Origin: Sphingorhabdus sp. Alg231-15
GTDB taxonomy: Bacteria > Pseudomonadota > Alphaproteobacteria > Sphingomonadales > Sphingomonadaceae
DNA: 64,000 nucleotides
Assembly: GCF_900149705.1 (NCBI RefSeq)
Contig: NZ_LT703001.1
Span: 1,178,001-1,242,000 of the forward strand
Direction: 5' to 3'
Shown: positions 1-8,416 of the stretch, one piece after another
Layout: the number at the start of each line of letters is the position of its first letter
How positions within the stretch are numbered: position 1 is the first letter of the stretch
The notes under the pieces: model-generated
The model's input: the letters and a program-made list of their open reading frames with translations, nothing else
What the model was told of the DNA's origin: nothing
The model's database searches: none
Program-made: the position numbers and the translations under genes

Positions 1-104
1 CCAACTCTAAGCTAAACTTACGGTAAATAACGTATTGGCAACATTACTGTTCCGTGGATGTGTTACAATCGACGGGAAAAGTCATCAATTGAACTTGATT
101 CTCC

Positions 105-174
105 AACGTCCGCTTTTGCGCCCTTAGCCGACACTAGGAGTGTGACCGCTATATCCCGAAAGCGGACATTAGCT
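105..174. repeat. dispersed 70-bp repeat, copy 1 (full-length)
   Basis: Begins with AACGTCCGCTTTTGCGCCC and ends with TCCCGAAAGCGGACATTAGC, so the outer arms are an inverted repeat (GTCCGCTTT / AAAGCGGAC). Copies at 1521-1590 and 61606-61675 have the same 70-bp length and the same ends, with a variable middle. The copy lies between genes, upstream of the MarR regulator. Confidence 0.85.
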
Positions 175-297
175 CATTCTGGACCGAAGGACTGAATTTG
201 CGGGTGGAAGCAGACGGAAGTCTTCCCCGGAAAGTTGATACTCGATTGACCTTAACCAGTCCACGGACGTGCCGGACAATAGTACCATAACACCTTG

Positions 298-338
298 TTG
301 ACATATATAATCCACGGAATATACATACGCGGAATATA
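298..338 (+). promoter_or_regulatory. candidate promoter and direct repeats upstream of MarR gene
   Basis: TTGACA at 298-303 is followed after 16 nt by TATACA at 320-325, a reasonable sigma-70-like pair. The 9-mer CGGAATATA occurs twice, at 315-323 and 330-338, exactly 15 bp apart and overlapping the -10 region, where an autoregulating MarR protein could bind. The promoter is seen in sequence; the operator role is inference. Confidence 0.45.
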
Positions 339-351
339 AATTGGAGTCGCA

Positions 352-786
352 ATGCCGAATAAGCAACTGATCATTAATTCACAGAGCCTCTCGACCGAAC
401 AAAAGGTTGTAAGTCTGCTCGGCTGTGTTGCGCATGAGCACAAGACAGAGATGGAAGCTCTGGTGTCACGCCATGGCTTGTCGTTACTGCAACTCGAAAT
501 TCTTCATTGCCTTGATCAGGCCCCGCAGGAAGAACTGTCCGTCGGACAGCTTAAAAGCAAACTGATCGATGATAGTCCGAATGTGTCTCGAACTCTGAAT
601 CTACTAGTTGGGCGAGGCCTTGTCACAAAGAGGCGCTGCACCGAGGATCAGCGCACCGTCTATATCGCGATTACTCCGGCGGGGCACGATGCGCACGAGC
701 GCTCTGACAAAGAATTATCGTCAATGAAAACCGCACTTTCTTCAGCAGAGATCAAACAACTCTACACGCTGCTTCAAAAATTCTGA
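352..786 (+). CDS. MarR-family winged-helix transcriptional regulator
   Basis: A 144-residue protein of typical MarR length. The central part (about residues 40-100) has the winged helix: helix-turn-helix around QLKSKLIDDSPNVSRTLNLL, then a wing with the conserved basic/acidic pattern RRCTEDQRTVYIAITPAG. A GGAG ribosome site sits 8 nt before the ATG. The gene is 14 nt upstream of a glutathione transferase on the same strand, so the pair probably forms an operon in which the regulator senses an electrophile or phenolic compound detoxified by the transferase. MarR proteins usually repress their own operon. The ligand cannot be told from sequence. Confidence 0.88.
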   Translation: MPNKQLIINSQSLSTEQKVVSLLGCVAHEHKTEMEALVSRHGLSLLQLEILHCLDQAPQEELSVGQLKSKLIDDSPNVSRTLNLLVGRGLVTKRRCTEDQRTVYIAITPAGHDAHERSDKELSSMKTALSSAEIKQLYTLLQKF

Positions 787-800
787 ACAAGGAACCCCTC

Positions 801-1475
801 ATGCTCACGCTTCATCACCTGGAATATTCGCAATCCTTCCGCATCCTTTGGCTGTTTGAGGAGCTTGGCGCTCCCTATGAAATCAAACTCTACAATCGCG
901 ACCCCAAAACGCACCTCGCTCCTCCAGAGTATAAGGCGCTTTCACCAACCGGTGCGGCACCCGTGGTAACCGATGGCGAACTTGTTCTGGCAGAGACCAG
1001 CGCCATCATGGATCATATTCTCGACAAACATCCCGGCAGTGCCTTGCGCCCCGGTCCAGATAGCCCTGATCGCACAGCCTATCTTTTCTGGTCTCACACA
1101 GCGCAAGGATCGGTGATGCCAGCGATGCTGATCGATAGTATTCTTCGCGTCATGGTAGAGCGGGTTCCATTTTTCATTAGACCATTGGCGCGCGCGGTAT
1201 TGAAGGGGGCAGGGTCTGGATTCATCCGACCCCGATTGAACGCATTGTTTGATCAGGCCGAAAAGGACTTGGCAGAGACTGGCTGGTTTGCAGGAGACGA
1301 CCTGACAGCCGCCGATATTCTGCTCAGCTATCCGATGCAGTCGGCCCAGATGCGCGGATATATGTCAGAGGATTATCCGCACTGTCAGGCGTGGTTTGAT
1401 CGAATATATGCTCGCCCTTCGTTCAAAGCTGCAAAGGAAATCGACGGGCGAACATCCATGGTTCTGCCTCTCTGA
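801..1475 (+). CDS. glutathione S-transferase family protein
   Basis: A 224-residue protein with the two-domain GST fold. The N-terminal thioredoxin-like domain (1-80) opens LTLHHLEYSQSFRILWLFEELG and carries the cis-proline region (GAAPVV) and the glutathione-binding ETSAI motif near residue 66. The C-terminal helical domain has the expected DLTAADILLSYP motif. An AAGGAAC ribosome site lies 6 nt before the ATG. Expected to conjugate or reduce electrophiles with glutathione in the cytoplasm. Cotranscription with the MarR gene is likely from the 14-nt gap. The substrate is unknown. Confidence 0.9.
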   Translation: MLTLHHLEYSQSFRILWLFEELGAPYEIKLYNRDPKTHLAPPEYKALSPTGAAPVVTDGELVLAETSAIMDHILDKHPGSALRPGPDSPDRTAYLFWSHTAQGSVMPAMLIDSILRVMVERVPFFIRPLARAVLKGAGSGFIRPRLNALFDQAEKDLAETGWFAGDDLTAADILLSYPMQSAQMRGYMSEDYPHCQAWFDRIYARPSFKAAKEIDGRTSMVLPL

Positions 1476-1520
1476 AATGCCGTTTATGGGTCGACAGCGG
1501 CCAATCCGCGGCACATTTCC

Positions 1521-1590
1521 AATGTCCGCTTTTGCGCCCTAAGCAGACATTTGCGAAATGACCGCAATATCCCGAAAGCGGACACTAGCT
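1521..1590. repeat. dispersed 70-bp repeat, copy 2 (full-length)
   Basis: Begins AATGTCCGCTTTTGCGCCCT and ends with TCCCGAAAGCGGACACTAGC. It matches copy 1 at both ends and has the same 70-bp length, with an altered interior. It sits between the 3' ends of the convergent GST and TPR genes, so it could also form an RNA hairpin that ends or protects transcripts. Confidence 0.85.
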
Positions 1591-1698
1591 TGCGGACCTG
1601 TTGTCAATATCAACACCATTTACACTGACTAATTTTATGCAGTTTGAGTATGAGTTATATCCGAGCCCGATACCCGGACAAAAATATTCTCATTGGAA

Positions 1699-3054
1699 TT
1701 AGGGCTTTAACCCCTCTTTCGCAAACCTTTCCGCTACGCTTGGGTTTGCTTTACTTGCCGCGGCAATATCTGCCTTACCTTGTCCAATCATACCCAATCG
1801 AATTTTCGCGAAACCAAGGCCGAATAATGCCTCAGCTGAATCGGGGTTTTGCTCTAAGGCAGTACTATAATCTTCTTTTGCCGCTTCCCAATTCGCCAGA
1901 TGCAGATTTGTGTTGCCACGCCCTTTCAAAGCTAACAATTTCTTAGGACTGTACCGAAGCGCACGGTCGTAATCACCAATTGCTCGAGCAAACTCTTTCT
2001 GTGCCAAGTGACTAGCGCCACGATTGTTCAGCGCCAATGCATTTTGGGGTTCAAGTTCGATCGCCTTGCTGTAGTCAGAGATCGCCTTGTGATATTGTTT
2101 TCGGGTGTAATAGGCATCGCCTCGATTCATAATGGCCAACACATATTCGGGGCTGAGGTTGATCGCCTGACTATAGTCGGTGATCGCTCGCGGCAGCTTA
2201 TTCTGGCTGTAAAAAGCAAAACCACGGTTGTTAAATGCATGTGCATATTTCGGATTAAGGCGTATTGCTTCGTTATAATCCCGAAGCGCTTGTTCAAAAT
2301 CACCTTTATCCTGATATGCAGTGCCACGATCATTGAATGCCTGGGCCAAATTCGGATCAATAGCGATCGCTTTGTTGTAGTCGGCAATTGCGCGATTGTA
2401 GTCACGTTGATCTTGATAAGCTCCACCACGATTGACCAAAGCTGCGAGAAAGTTCGGGTCGATACGAACAGCTTGATCATAGTCAGCAATTGCCCGTTTA
2501 AGATCGTTTTGGCGAAGGCGAACGTTTCCGCGATTGTAGAAGGCGGAGGCGTAGTTAGGGTTCAACTGGATTGCTTGGCCGAAATCTGCGTTAGCTCTGA
2601 AAAGATCATTTTGGTCCAAATAGATAGTGCCGCGATTATAAAAAGCATCGGCATATTTCGGATTGAGAAGAATGGCTTTGCTGTAATCTGAGATGGCCTG
2701 TGCATGCTTGCCCTTCGATGCATAATTGTTTCCGCGATTTAAGAAAGCAACGGTATATTGAGGAGCAAGGCGAATGGCTTCATTAAAATCGGGTATTGCA
2801 AGATCGAGTTCATTTTTGCTTGAATAACCATTCCCACGGTTGAGGAAAGCAACTGCCCGATTTTGCGCAATAACTCCCTCAGACTTGATGATCTCCGAGC
2901 AACTGCCAATCATCAGTTCAGTTGAAAACGCGTTGTCTATATTTCCGCAAACTTCAAAGTGTCGATCTAAATTCTGAGCCTTGATAGGCCCTGCAATCAA
3001 CAAAAGCAGTGATGTTGTAATGTGAACAAATATCGTAAAGGCTTTCGATTTCAT
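1699..3054 (-). CDS. secreted tetratricopeptide-repeat protein
   Basis: A 451-residue protein starting MKSKAFTIFVHITTSLLLLI, a clear Sec signal peptide ending near PIKAQ. The mature part is almost entirely 34-residue TPR units, about ten, each with a pattern like NRGxxYxxxxxxxxAIxDYxxAIxLxP. The ATG at 3054 was chosen because GAGGAAG precedes it; a frame nine codons longer (3081) has no ribosome site and would bury the signal peptide. TPR arrays scaffold protein complexes, here probably in the periplasm. The partner is unknown. Transcribed away from the small secreted protein at 3319. Confidence 0.85.
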   Translation of the reverse strand: MKSKAFTIFVHITTSLLLLIAGPIKAQNLDRHFEVCGNIDNAFSTELMIGSCSEIIKSEGVIAQNRAVAFLNRGNGYSSKNELDLAIPDFNEAIRLAPQYTVAFLNRGNNYASKGKHAQAISDYSKAILLNPKYADAFYNRGTIYLDQNDLFRANADFGQAIQLNPNYASAFYNRGNVRLRQNDLKRAIADYDQAVRIDPNFLAALVNRGGAYQDQRDYNRAIADYNKAIAIDPNLAQAFNDRGTAYQDKGDFEQALRDYNEAIRLNPKYAHAFNNRGFAFYSQNKLPRAITDYSQAINLSPEYVLAIMNRGDAYYTRKQYHKAISDYSKAIELEPQNALALNNRGASHLAQKEFARAIGDYDRALRYSPKKLLALKGRGNTNLHLANWEAAKEDYSTALEQNPDSAEALFGLGFAKIRLGMIGQGKADIAAASKANPSVAERFAKEGLKP

Positions 3055-3142
3055 TGCTTCCTCGACAACTAAAATGGGCATGGGAGTGATAAACCATAGT
3101 TCTTCTCAATATTTACCACCACAAAGAAATATACCAAAATTT

Positions 3143-3172
3143 GTGTCCGCTTTTGCGCCCAGAGCGGATGTT
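3143..3172. repeat. dispersed repeat, copy 3 (short hairpin form)
   Basis: GTGTCCGCTTTTGCGCCC followed directly by AGAGCGGATGTT: the left arm of the repeat family joined to a short right arm without the 70-bp interior. Located between the divergent TPR and small secreted-protein genes. Confidence 0.75.
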
Positions 3173-3318
3173 CGGTCGACAATGATTGTATCTCGAGTAC
3201 CCACGGTAGTTATCGGTCAATACCCATAGTGGAATTTGAAGTTAACCATGTATTCATTTCCAAATCCGCTATAAAAAGAAACAATAACTTGTTTGACAAC
3301 AGATTTAGGGGAGACACT

Positions 3319-3774
3319 GTGAAATATCTATCTGCTGCAGTTGCGACTGGATTGCTTTTGACCAGTTCCATGGCCATCGCACAGAATTTTACTGCCGGTT
3401 CCTTTCCGTCTTATACTGATACGTTGTTAAACAACGCCGATAGCTATGATGTTTCACTAGGCGGGTCTCTGCAAAACAAAACCACCGACGGGAAGCTAAC
3501 CGGTACATACCAGGCGGCCGTTGAGAACTTGAAAGCAAGGAATTTTACTCAGGCATCTGCCCTTTTCGATGCCTATTTTGTTGCACCGCGCCGGATAGCC
3601 GAACCAAGCCCAAGCAAATTGACCTATTACATGGCGGGCGCGAGCCACTATCATGCAGGGAACGACGATGCAGCTCTTCCGTTGCTCAAAAGATCTTTGC
3701 GAAGTGGCTGTGGACTGAACCCCAAGCAACAGGCGATCGCAAAATCCTATGTCGCCGACATATTGGCGCGCTAG
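3319..3774 (+). CDS. small secreted protein of unknown function, TPR-like C-terminus
   Basis: A 151-residue protein. The start is taken as GTG at 3319: AGGGGAG lies 5 nt upstream, and the product then opens VKYLSAAVATGLLLTSSMAI, a clean signal peptide cleaved after IAQ. A 30-codon longer frame from 3229 would put charged residues ahead of it. The second half (around ARNFTQASALFDAYF and AGNDDAALPLLKRSL) has the helix-pair spacing of TPR/Sel1-type units, suggesting a small helical periplasmic protein. I do not recognise the family. Divergent from the larger TPR protein. Confidence 0.72.
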   Translation: MKYLSAAVATGLLLTSSMAIAQNFTAGSFPSYTDTLLNNADSYDVSLGGSLQNKTTDGKLTGTYQAAVENLKARNFTQASALFDAYFVAPRRIAEPSPSKLTYYMAGASHYHAGNDDAALPLLKRSLRSGCGLNPKQQAIAKSYVADILAR

Positions 3775-3821
3775 TCAACGGACTTACAATTTTGACATTG
3801 AGTGTGGTGCCTTAATATAGT

Positions 3822-4553
3822 TTAGACCGCTCCGCCCAGCCAAGCGGGCTTTGCTGCCTGGCCAAGCGCAACGGCCACTGCGGCCTTCGCCTGCAGCCGC
3901 GTGCTATCCAGTATCGGCAGCGGCGACATCTGCTCCGTAATCAGTAACGGAATCTCCGTGCAGACCAGCGCAACGGCATCGCAGCCCCCGCTTTGCAGAT
4001 CGTTAATGATGCGGATAAATTCCAACCGGGTTTCTGCGCGAAAATCTCCGAGACACAGTTCGTCAAAAATCGCGTTATGAATGATCTGCCGATCCTCAGA
4101 CGCCGGAATGGAGCGTTCCAGCGAGCGGCGACCCAACGCTTCCTTGTATACTGGCCCTTCCATCGTCCAATTGGTGCCGAGCACACCGATATGCCGCCAC
4201 CCATCGGCCTCGGCCTGTGCCGCAACGACTTCCGCTATATGCAGGCAAGGAATGGGGAAATCGGGGCCCGGCTGCTCCAGCGCAATATGCGCGGTATTGT
4301 CCGGCAGGATGAAGAAATCCGCGCCCGCAGCCGCTAGTCGTTCGGCATCTTCCCAGAAAATCTGCCGTAGCGCCACCAGGTCACCGCGCTCCCAAAGATC
4401 GAGCGTTGGCGCCATCGCCCCGCCACTCATCGTGATCCGCGGATGTTCATGCGCACCCAATATGCGAATACCCTCCTCCCAGACGGTTCGGTAAGACAAG
4501 GTTGCGCCTTCCGCGCTATGGGCGAGTATTCCAATGTGGAGGGGTTCGTTCAT
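3822..4553 (-). CDS. aspartate/glutamate racemase-family protein, first Cys replaced
   Basis: A 243-residue protein with the two-lobed Asp/Glu/hydantoin racemase fold. The C-lobe catalytic motif is intact (LVCTEIPLL, Cys198), but the N-lobe motif, normally CNTAH, reads PDNTAH with Asp85 in place of the cysteine. Family members lacking one cysteine may have one-sided, altered or no racemase activity, so the reaction is uncertain. The start overlaps the end of the preceding lipoprotein gene by 4 nt (ATGA), indicating translational coupling; the BKACE gene lies upstream in the same operon. Confidence 0.82.
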   Translation of the reverse strand: MNEPLHIGILAHSAEGATLSYRTVWEEGIRILGAHEHPRITMSGGAMAPTLDLWERGDLVALRQIFWEDAERLAAAGADFFILPDNTAHIALEQPGPDFPIPCLHIAEVVAAQAEADGWRHIGVLGTNWTMEGPVYKEALGRRSLERSIPASEDRQIIHNAIFDELCLGDFRAETRLEFIRIINDLQSGGCDAVALVCTEIPLLITEQMSPLPILDSTRLQAKAAVAVALGQAAKPAWLGGAV

Positions 4554-4945
4554 CGGGGTGCCGGTTCCAGTGTCAGTGATGTAATGGCGGGAAAATCATT
4601 GCTCATCACCGCACCGCCGCCATCATATTGTTTGCCGGTGCCAAGAGTGATCGTCGCCGGGCGCCACTCGAACTTCGCTGCATAGGATTGCTCCGTCATC
4701 CAGGCAATACAGGCACCAACAGTGCATAATGCGGTTTTCAGTTCGCCCTCAGGCTGACCGAGCGGGCGATAATGGACATAGCAGTTATCACCGCAGTCAA
4801 AACCAGTGAGCATGACATGCTGACGCTGTTCCGGCGTTCCGGCGGCGCTCCAAGCCGGTTCAGCGTTGGGCGATCCACTGGTGGCGCAGGCGGCCAGCAT
4901 CCATGGCGCCGTGGCTATCAGTGTAACATATGCGAAACGCTTCAT
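4550..4945 (-). CDS. putative lipoprotein of unknown function
   Basis: A 131-residue protein with an N-terminal signal and lipobox (PWMLAACATS, Cys at about residue 20), so probably membrane-anchored on the periplasmic side. The mature part has four further cysteines in two pairs (FDCGDNCY and LCTVGACIAW), suggesting two disulfide bonds. No family recognised. It sits in the middle of a three-gene leftward operon: 23 nt after the BKACE gene and overlapping the racemase gene by 4 nt. GGAG lies 10 nt before the ATG. Confidence 0.7.
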   Translation of the reverse strand: MKRFAYVTLIATAPWMLAACATSGSPNAEPAWSAAGTPEQRQHVMLTGFDCGDNCYVHYRPLGQPEGELKTALCTVGACIAWMTEQSYAAKFEWRPATITLGTGKQYDGGGAVMSNDFPAITSLTLEPAPR

Positions 4946-4968
4946 GCCTCGATATCTCCGACAAAGTT

Positions 4969-5886
4969 TCAGGACGCGGCTGCAAACGGCGCTGGATAGG
5001 TTGGCAGATTCATCATCTTCGCCGCCTGCTCCGGTGTTGCAATCGGACGACCGAGGCGCCCTGCCAGCTCAACGACTTCGCGCACCAGATCGACATTCTC
5101 TGGCTGGCGCGGACCGCCATAAGGTTCGATCCCGACTTGCACATGGCCGCCGCGCATGATCGCAGCCTCAGCGAGACCGCAACCGACGCAATCATCGCCA
5201 AAGCTCGAGACCAGCCATGGCAGCGCGCTGCCCGCGATCATCTCCAGATAGGCATCCAGCGCGGCGGCGGTCGGTGGCAATCCAAAAGGCTGGTCATCGG
5301 CACCGAAATAGAATTTCATAATCCCGCCGGGTGGCAGCTTTCCGGCGCGGTACAGCGACATGATGAACTTGACGAAGCCCGGCTCAAAGATCGAGATACT
5401 CATCCCCAGCTTCAGCTGCCGGCACGCTTCAACATAATAATAGCTGTCGTGCATGTCGTTGCGATAGATCAGATTGGTGGGTGCAAAGGCACCATCCGCG
5501 CCCGGAACCGAGACATTGAAACTGCCCGGATCGCACAGGCCTTGCGCGATCAGGCCTTCCTCTGCCATCGCCGTAATATGCGCATAGCGCTCTTCAACCG
5601 GCACGCCTTCCTTGCCCGGCATGGTCGGGGTCAGGATCGCGTCGGGGCGCAGTTTCAAAAGCTTGCGCCAGGGCCGCGCATAGCTTTCCGCATCCATCAC
5701 GCCGGAGCCGCCAAAGACCGGATCGCGCGTGTGATTGTGCACCAGCGCCGCGCCTGCCTCCATGCAAGCGACCGCCTGCGCGACAATCTCTTCATCTTCA
5801 TAGGGGACATTGGGATTTTGCTCCGGTTTGACCGAACCGTTGAGCGAAACTTCGATGATGAGCGGGGTGTCGGGAATCTGGGTCAT
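4969..5886 (-). CDS. BKACE-family beta-keto acid cleavage enzyme (DUF849)
   Basis: A 305-residue TIM-barrel protein of the BKACE (3-keto-5-aminohexanoate cleavage enzyme) family. Visible features are the N-terminal IIEVSLNGSVKPEQNPNVPY, the metal-binding HNHTRD motif near residue 50, the central GGIMKFYFGADDQ, and the C-terminal GGHVQVGIEPYGG. The family joins a beta-keto acid and acetyl-CoA to give acetoacetate and a new CoA ester, using Zn2+. The substrate varies between subfamilies and cannot be assigned here. It is the first gene of an operon with the lipoprotein and racemase-like genes, which hints at amino-acid-derived substrates. Confidence 0.88.
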   Translation of the reverse strand: MTQIPDTPLIIEVSLNGSVKPEQNPNVPYEDEEIVAQAVACMEAGAALVHNHTRDPVFGGSGVMDAESYARPWRKLLKLRPDAILTPTMPGKEGVPVEERYAHITAMAEEGLIAQGLCDPGSFNVSVPGADGAFAPTNLIYRNDMHDSYYYVEACRQLKLGMSISIFEPGFVKFIMSLYRAGKLPPGGIMKFYFGADDQPFGLPPTAAALDAYLEMIAGSALPWLVSSFGDDCVGCGLAEAAIMRGGHVQVGIEPYGGPRQPENVDLVREVVELAGRLGRPIATPEQAAKMMNLPTYPAPFAAAS

Positions 5887-6053
5887 CGCAGGACCCTAGC
5901 AAATATTGCCAGTGATAGGAAAGCGTCTTGGGCCGCTCACCGCGCAATCCCGCTTGCCCGGTCACATGCGTTTCGCGGCCATTTTTTTGCCCATTAACAG
6001 TCTGTTATCCAAAACCTCATATGCAGGATCGCAATTCGTTTGTGGGGAATGAA

Positions 6054-7250
6054 ATGGCCGAGGCCGAGCATCAGGGAAGCAGCACCGTGTCACGGGACCT
6101 TTCCGCTATCGACAATCAGGAAGTCGCCGGCAAGTTGCTGATCGACGGATTGGAACGGCGGATTGCAGGGCAGCTTAGCGTGATCATCCCGGTCGGCGTG
6201 ATCGGATGGATCGCGAGCCAGACCGACAACCGTGCCTTGTGGATCTTTCTGGGCCTGCAGATATTGTCACAATTTGCCATCACTGCCACATCGCAATCGC
6301 TGCGGCGCGCCATCGAGGCAGGTAAAAGCACAAGGATACGCAAAAATCTGTGGATGATGGCCGAGGCATCCAGTGGTATCATATGGGCTGCTATGATGCT
6401 CGACGTCGGAACGCTCATCGGCGGATCGGATGCCGTGCTGACCACGTGGGTCACGATATTGGTGACCATGGTTGTCTCCGTCCTGCTCGCCGCGCCGATT
6501 GCCGGCATTGCTTTTCCATTGCTTGGCGGGTTCTCGGCTGCGGGTGCCGCGGGCATCTTGCTGTTTGACAAGGATTTCAGCAGCTTTGCCCAGCTGGCGC
6601 TCATCTTCATGAGCGTCGCGCTGTTCATTGTGGCCAAGGCGGTCAATTTTCAGGCGCATAAAAGCTGCCGCGACGGTATCGAGGCGGAACGGCTGGGCCA
6701 CCGGCTGGCGGAGGAGCTGCGGCGCACGTCCTGGCTGTCGCGCCATGACGGTCTGACGGGATTGTTGAACCGCTCCGCCTTGCAGGAAAGCATTGCTGAT
6801 CTGGGCGACATGCCGACCGCCCTGATCCTGCTCGACATCGACCATTTCAAGCAGATAAACGACAGCTATGGCCATGGACAGGGCGACGAAGTGATTGCCG
6901 CCGTCAGCGCGTGTATCAGCGAAACACTGGACGAAGCGGCGCCCGATGCCTTGGCAGCGCGCTGGGGCGGGGAAGAATTTATTATCGCCCTTCCCGACTG
7001 TAAAACAGATGCCGCCGATATTGCCGAAAATTTGCGTAGCGCGGTTGCAAAACTGACGCATCAGGACTGGCCAGCACGGCTTCGGGTAACCGGCTCGCTC
7101 GGCGTCGCCCATGGCCCCGCCGGCGCCTTTTCCGCCACATTCAAGAGCGCGGACAGCGCCATGTATGACGCCAAGGAACAGGGCCGGAACCGCGTAGTCT
7201 GCGCAAATGATGGCGGCGGAAAACCCTCTCGCGTCGCCCGCGCCGCTTAA
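6054..7250 (+). CDS. membrane diguanylate cyclase (GGDEF domain)
   Basis: A 398-residue protein. The N-terminal 200 residues form about five or six transmembrane segments (for example SVIIPVGVIGWIA and VSVLLAAPIAGIAF). The C-terminal half is a GGDEF domain with LLDIDHFKQINDSYGHGQGD and an intact active-site GGEEF at about 305-309. It should make cyclic di-GMP from two GTP at the inner membrane. The usual inhibitory RxxD site just before GGEEF reads APD without the arginine, so product inhibition is probably lost. Start: GGGGA precedes the ATG at 6054; a longer frame from 5928 lacks a ribosome site. Confidence 0.9.
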   Translation: MAEAEHQGSSTVSRDLSAIDNQEVAGKLLIDGLERRIAGQLSVIIPVGVIGWIASQTDNRALWIFLGLQILSQFAITATSQSLRRAIEAGKSTRIRKNLWMMAEASSGIIWAAMMLDVGTLIGGSDAVLTTWVTILVTMVVSVLLAAPIAGIAFPLLGGFSAAGAAGILLFDKDFSSFAQLALIFMSVALFIVAKAVNFQAHKSCRDGIEAERLGHRLAEELRRTSWLSRHDGLTGLLNRSALQESIADLGDMPTALILLDIDHFKQINDSYGHGQGDEVIAAVSACISETLDEAAPDALAARWGGEEFIIALPDCKTDAADIAENLRSAVAKLTHQDWPARLRVTGSLGVAHGPAGAFSATFKSADSAMYDAKEQGRNRVVCANDGGGKPSRVARAA

Positions 7251-7261
7251 GCCGCCACTAC

Positions 7262-7717
7262 CTAAGCCGCCTGTTGGGCAATCCGCCCGGTGGTCATATC
7301 CTCCAGCGTGATCGTGGTCAGCGTCTCGCCATCGGGGCCGAGAAAGTCGGCGAGCTTGCCATCGGGCGCATAGAGATTGAACAGCACTAGCGCGCCATCC
7401 GGCCCGCCATGTTCCATATGGACATCGCCCGGATCCTTCGCCGCATAATCCCCGGCGGCGCGAATGCGTTTTTCGCCAGCCACGCCGTTTTCATAGTCAA
7501 TCACATGCAGCTCCCCCGCCAGCACGGTCGAGGTGGTCGCGCAGACATGGCGGTGGAAATGGCAATAGGCGTTTGGCTCCCACTTGTAGAGCAGGTCAAT
7601 ATGGCCATCATCGCGCACGGAAAGAACCGCGCCGTGATAGTCGATGGGATAGGCGAAGCGGTTATCCGCATCGGTGAAGTGGACCCATTTGAGGGCGGGG
7701 TTGGATAGAAGGTTCAT
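7262..7717 (-). CDS. cupin-domain protein
   Basis: A 151-residue single cupin. Metal-ligand positions are visible in the first motif (YCHFHRHVCATTSTVLAGELHVI) and the second (AGDYAAKDPGDVHMEHGG). It resembles the ChrR-like / 2,4'-dihydroxyacetophenone dioxygenase-like group, whose members are small metal-dependent dioxygenases or sensors. The substrate is not predictable. The stop lies only 11 nt from the end of the convergent diguanylate cyclase gene. The protein is soluble, with no signal peptide. Confidence 0.78.
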   Translation of the reverse strand: MNLLSNPALKWVHFTDADNRFAYPIDYHGAVLSVRDDGHIDLLYKWEPNAYCHFHRHVCATTSTVLAGELHVIDYENGVAGEKRIRAAGDYAAKDPGDVHMEHGGPDGALVLFNLYAPDGKLADFLGPDGETLTTITLEDMTTGRIAQQAA

Positions 7718-7858
7718 GGGATGGATCGTAGTGGGTGTTTTGTGAGATGGCTAGATGGGGTCGTACAGCACTCATCGGGTTCACGCAGTGATTAGAATAC
7801 GCTTTAATCAAACTGCTCAGTATCCGAATGTATTTTGGCACCTAACACAATTCTTTGA

Positions 7859-8416
7859 CTAAGCCGCTCGTACTTTTTGGAACAGATAGTTAATCCTCTC
7901 CAACAGCCTAAAAAAAGTTAGAAAGGCCTCAGAAACTATTGAGAATAATATGAACTTCCCTATGATTCCTGCAGCAAAAAAGTACTTGCTCACCACCTCT
8001 GCGGGAATCATCGTTTCGATTAAACCTAAGGAGAGCTCAAGAAACAAACAGCAAGCAACAATAATTCCAAAAATACATACTGCGTTGAAGTAGGCAATAT
8101 TATCGAAAATCTCAGAAGCAAGTTTCTGTACTTTCTTCCGCGTGAGATGGTCTTCAATTGAACCTAACCGCGCCTCACCTATAAACGAGCGATCAACGAT
8201 TACAAATTGCACACCAAAGCTAAATCCCGCCAAGATAGATAGGGCCGAGACAATTGTTCCAATTAAGCCCTCGCTTGGATAGTCTGTAAATACCGAAATC
8301 ACTGCAACAATAGAAAAGAGTGTTAGATAACGTGGCCAAACAGCTAACTCTTTTTGTGTCGCAAAATTATAATAGGTTTCCCTGTTCTTCTTATATAGAT
8401 CGATCAGGTTCAACAT
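7859..8416 (-). CDS. multi-pass membrane protein of unknown function (second gene of AT-rich module)
   Basis: A 185-residue protein with about four transmembrane helices: YLTLFSIVAVISVF, LIGTIVSALSILAGFSFGV, AYFNAVCIFGIIVACCLFL and FAAGIIGKFILFSIVSEAFL, separated by charged stretches including a basic loop (LTRKKVQKLA). No family recognised. Its ATG shares one base with the stop of the upstream gene (TGATG at 8414-8418), so translation is coupled and the products probably act together. The region is visibly AT-rich against its flanks, a sign of horizontal acquisition. A membrane effector partnered with a soluble sensor is one possible reading, but this is inference. Confidence 0.8.
   Translation of the reverse strand: MLNLIDLYKKNRETYYNFATQKELAVWPRYLTLFSIVAVISVFTDYPSEGLIGTIVSALSILAGFSFGVQFVIVDRSFIGEARLGSIEDHLTRKKVQKLASEIFDNIAYFNAVCIFGIIVACCLFLELSLGLIETMIPAEVVSKYFFAAGIIGKFILFSIVSEAFLTFFRLLERINYLFQKVRAA

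Larger units (their letters stand above)
1..351. other. intergenic region with repeat copy and promoter
   Basis: I see no convincing gene on either strand here; the short reading frames are uncharacteristic. The stretch holds a full-length copy of the dispersed repeat (105-174) and, close to the downstream MarR gene, a plausible promoter with short direct repeats. What lies to the left of the window is unknown. Confidence 0.6.

Noticed and set aside
2008-2691. Repetitive pattern that looks like a direct-repeat array
   Set aside because: The roughly 102-bp periodicity is the 34-residue TPR repeats of the secreted TPR protein, not CRISPR or satellite DNA.
4930-5997. Long open frame (355 codons) on the plus strand
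   Set aside because: It lies antisense to the BKACE gene, whose protein shows clear family motifs. Long antisense frames are expected in GC-rich coding DNA, and this product has no domain-like pattern.
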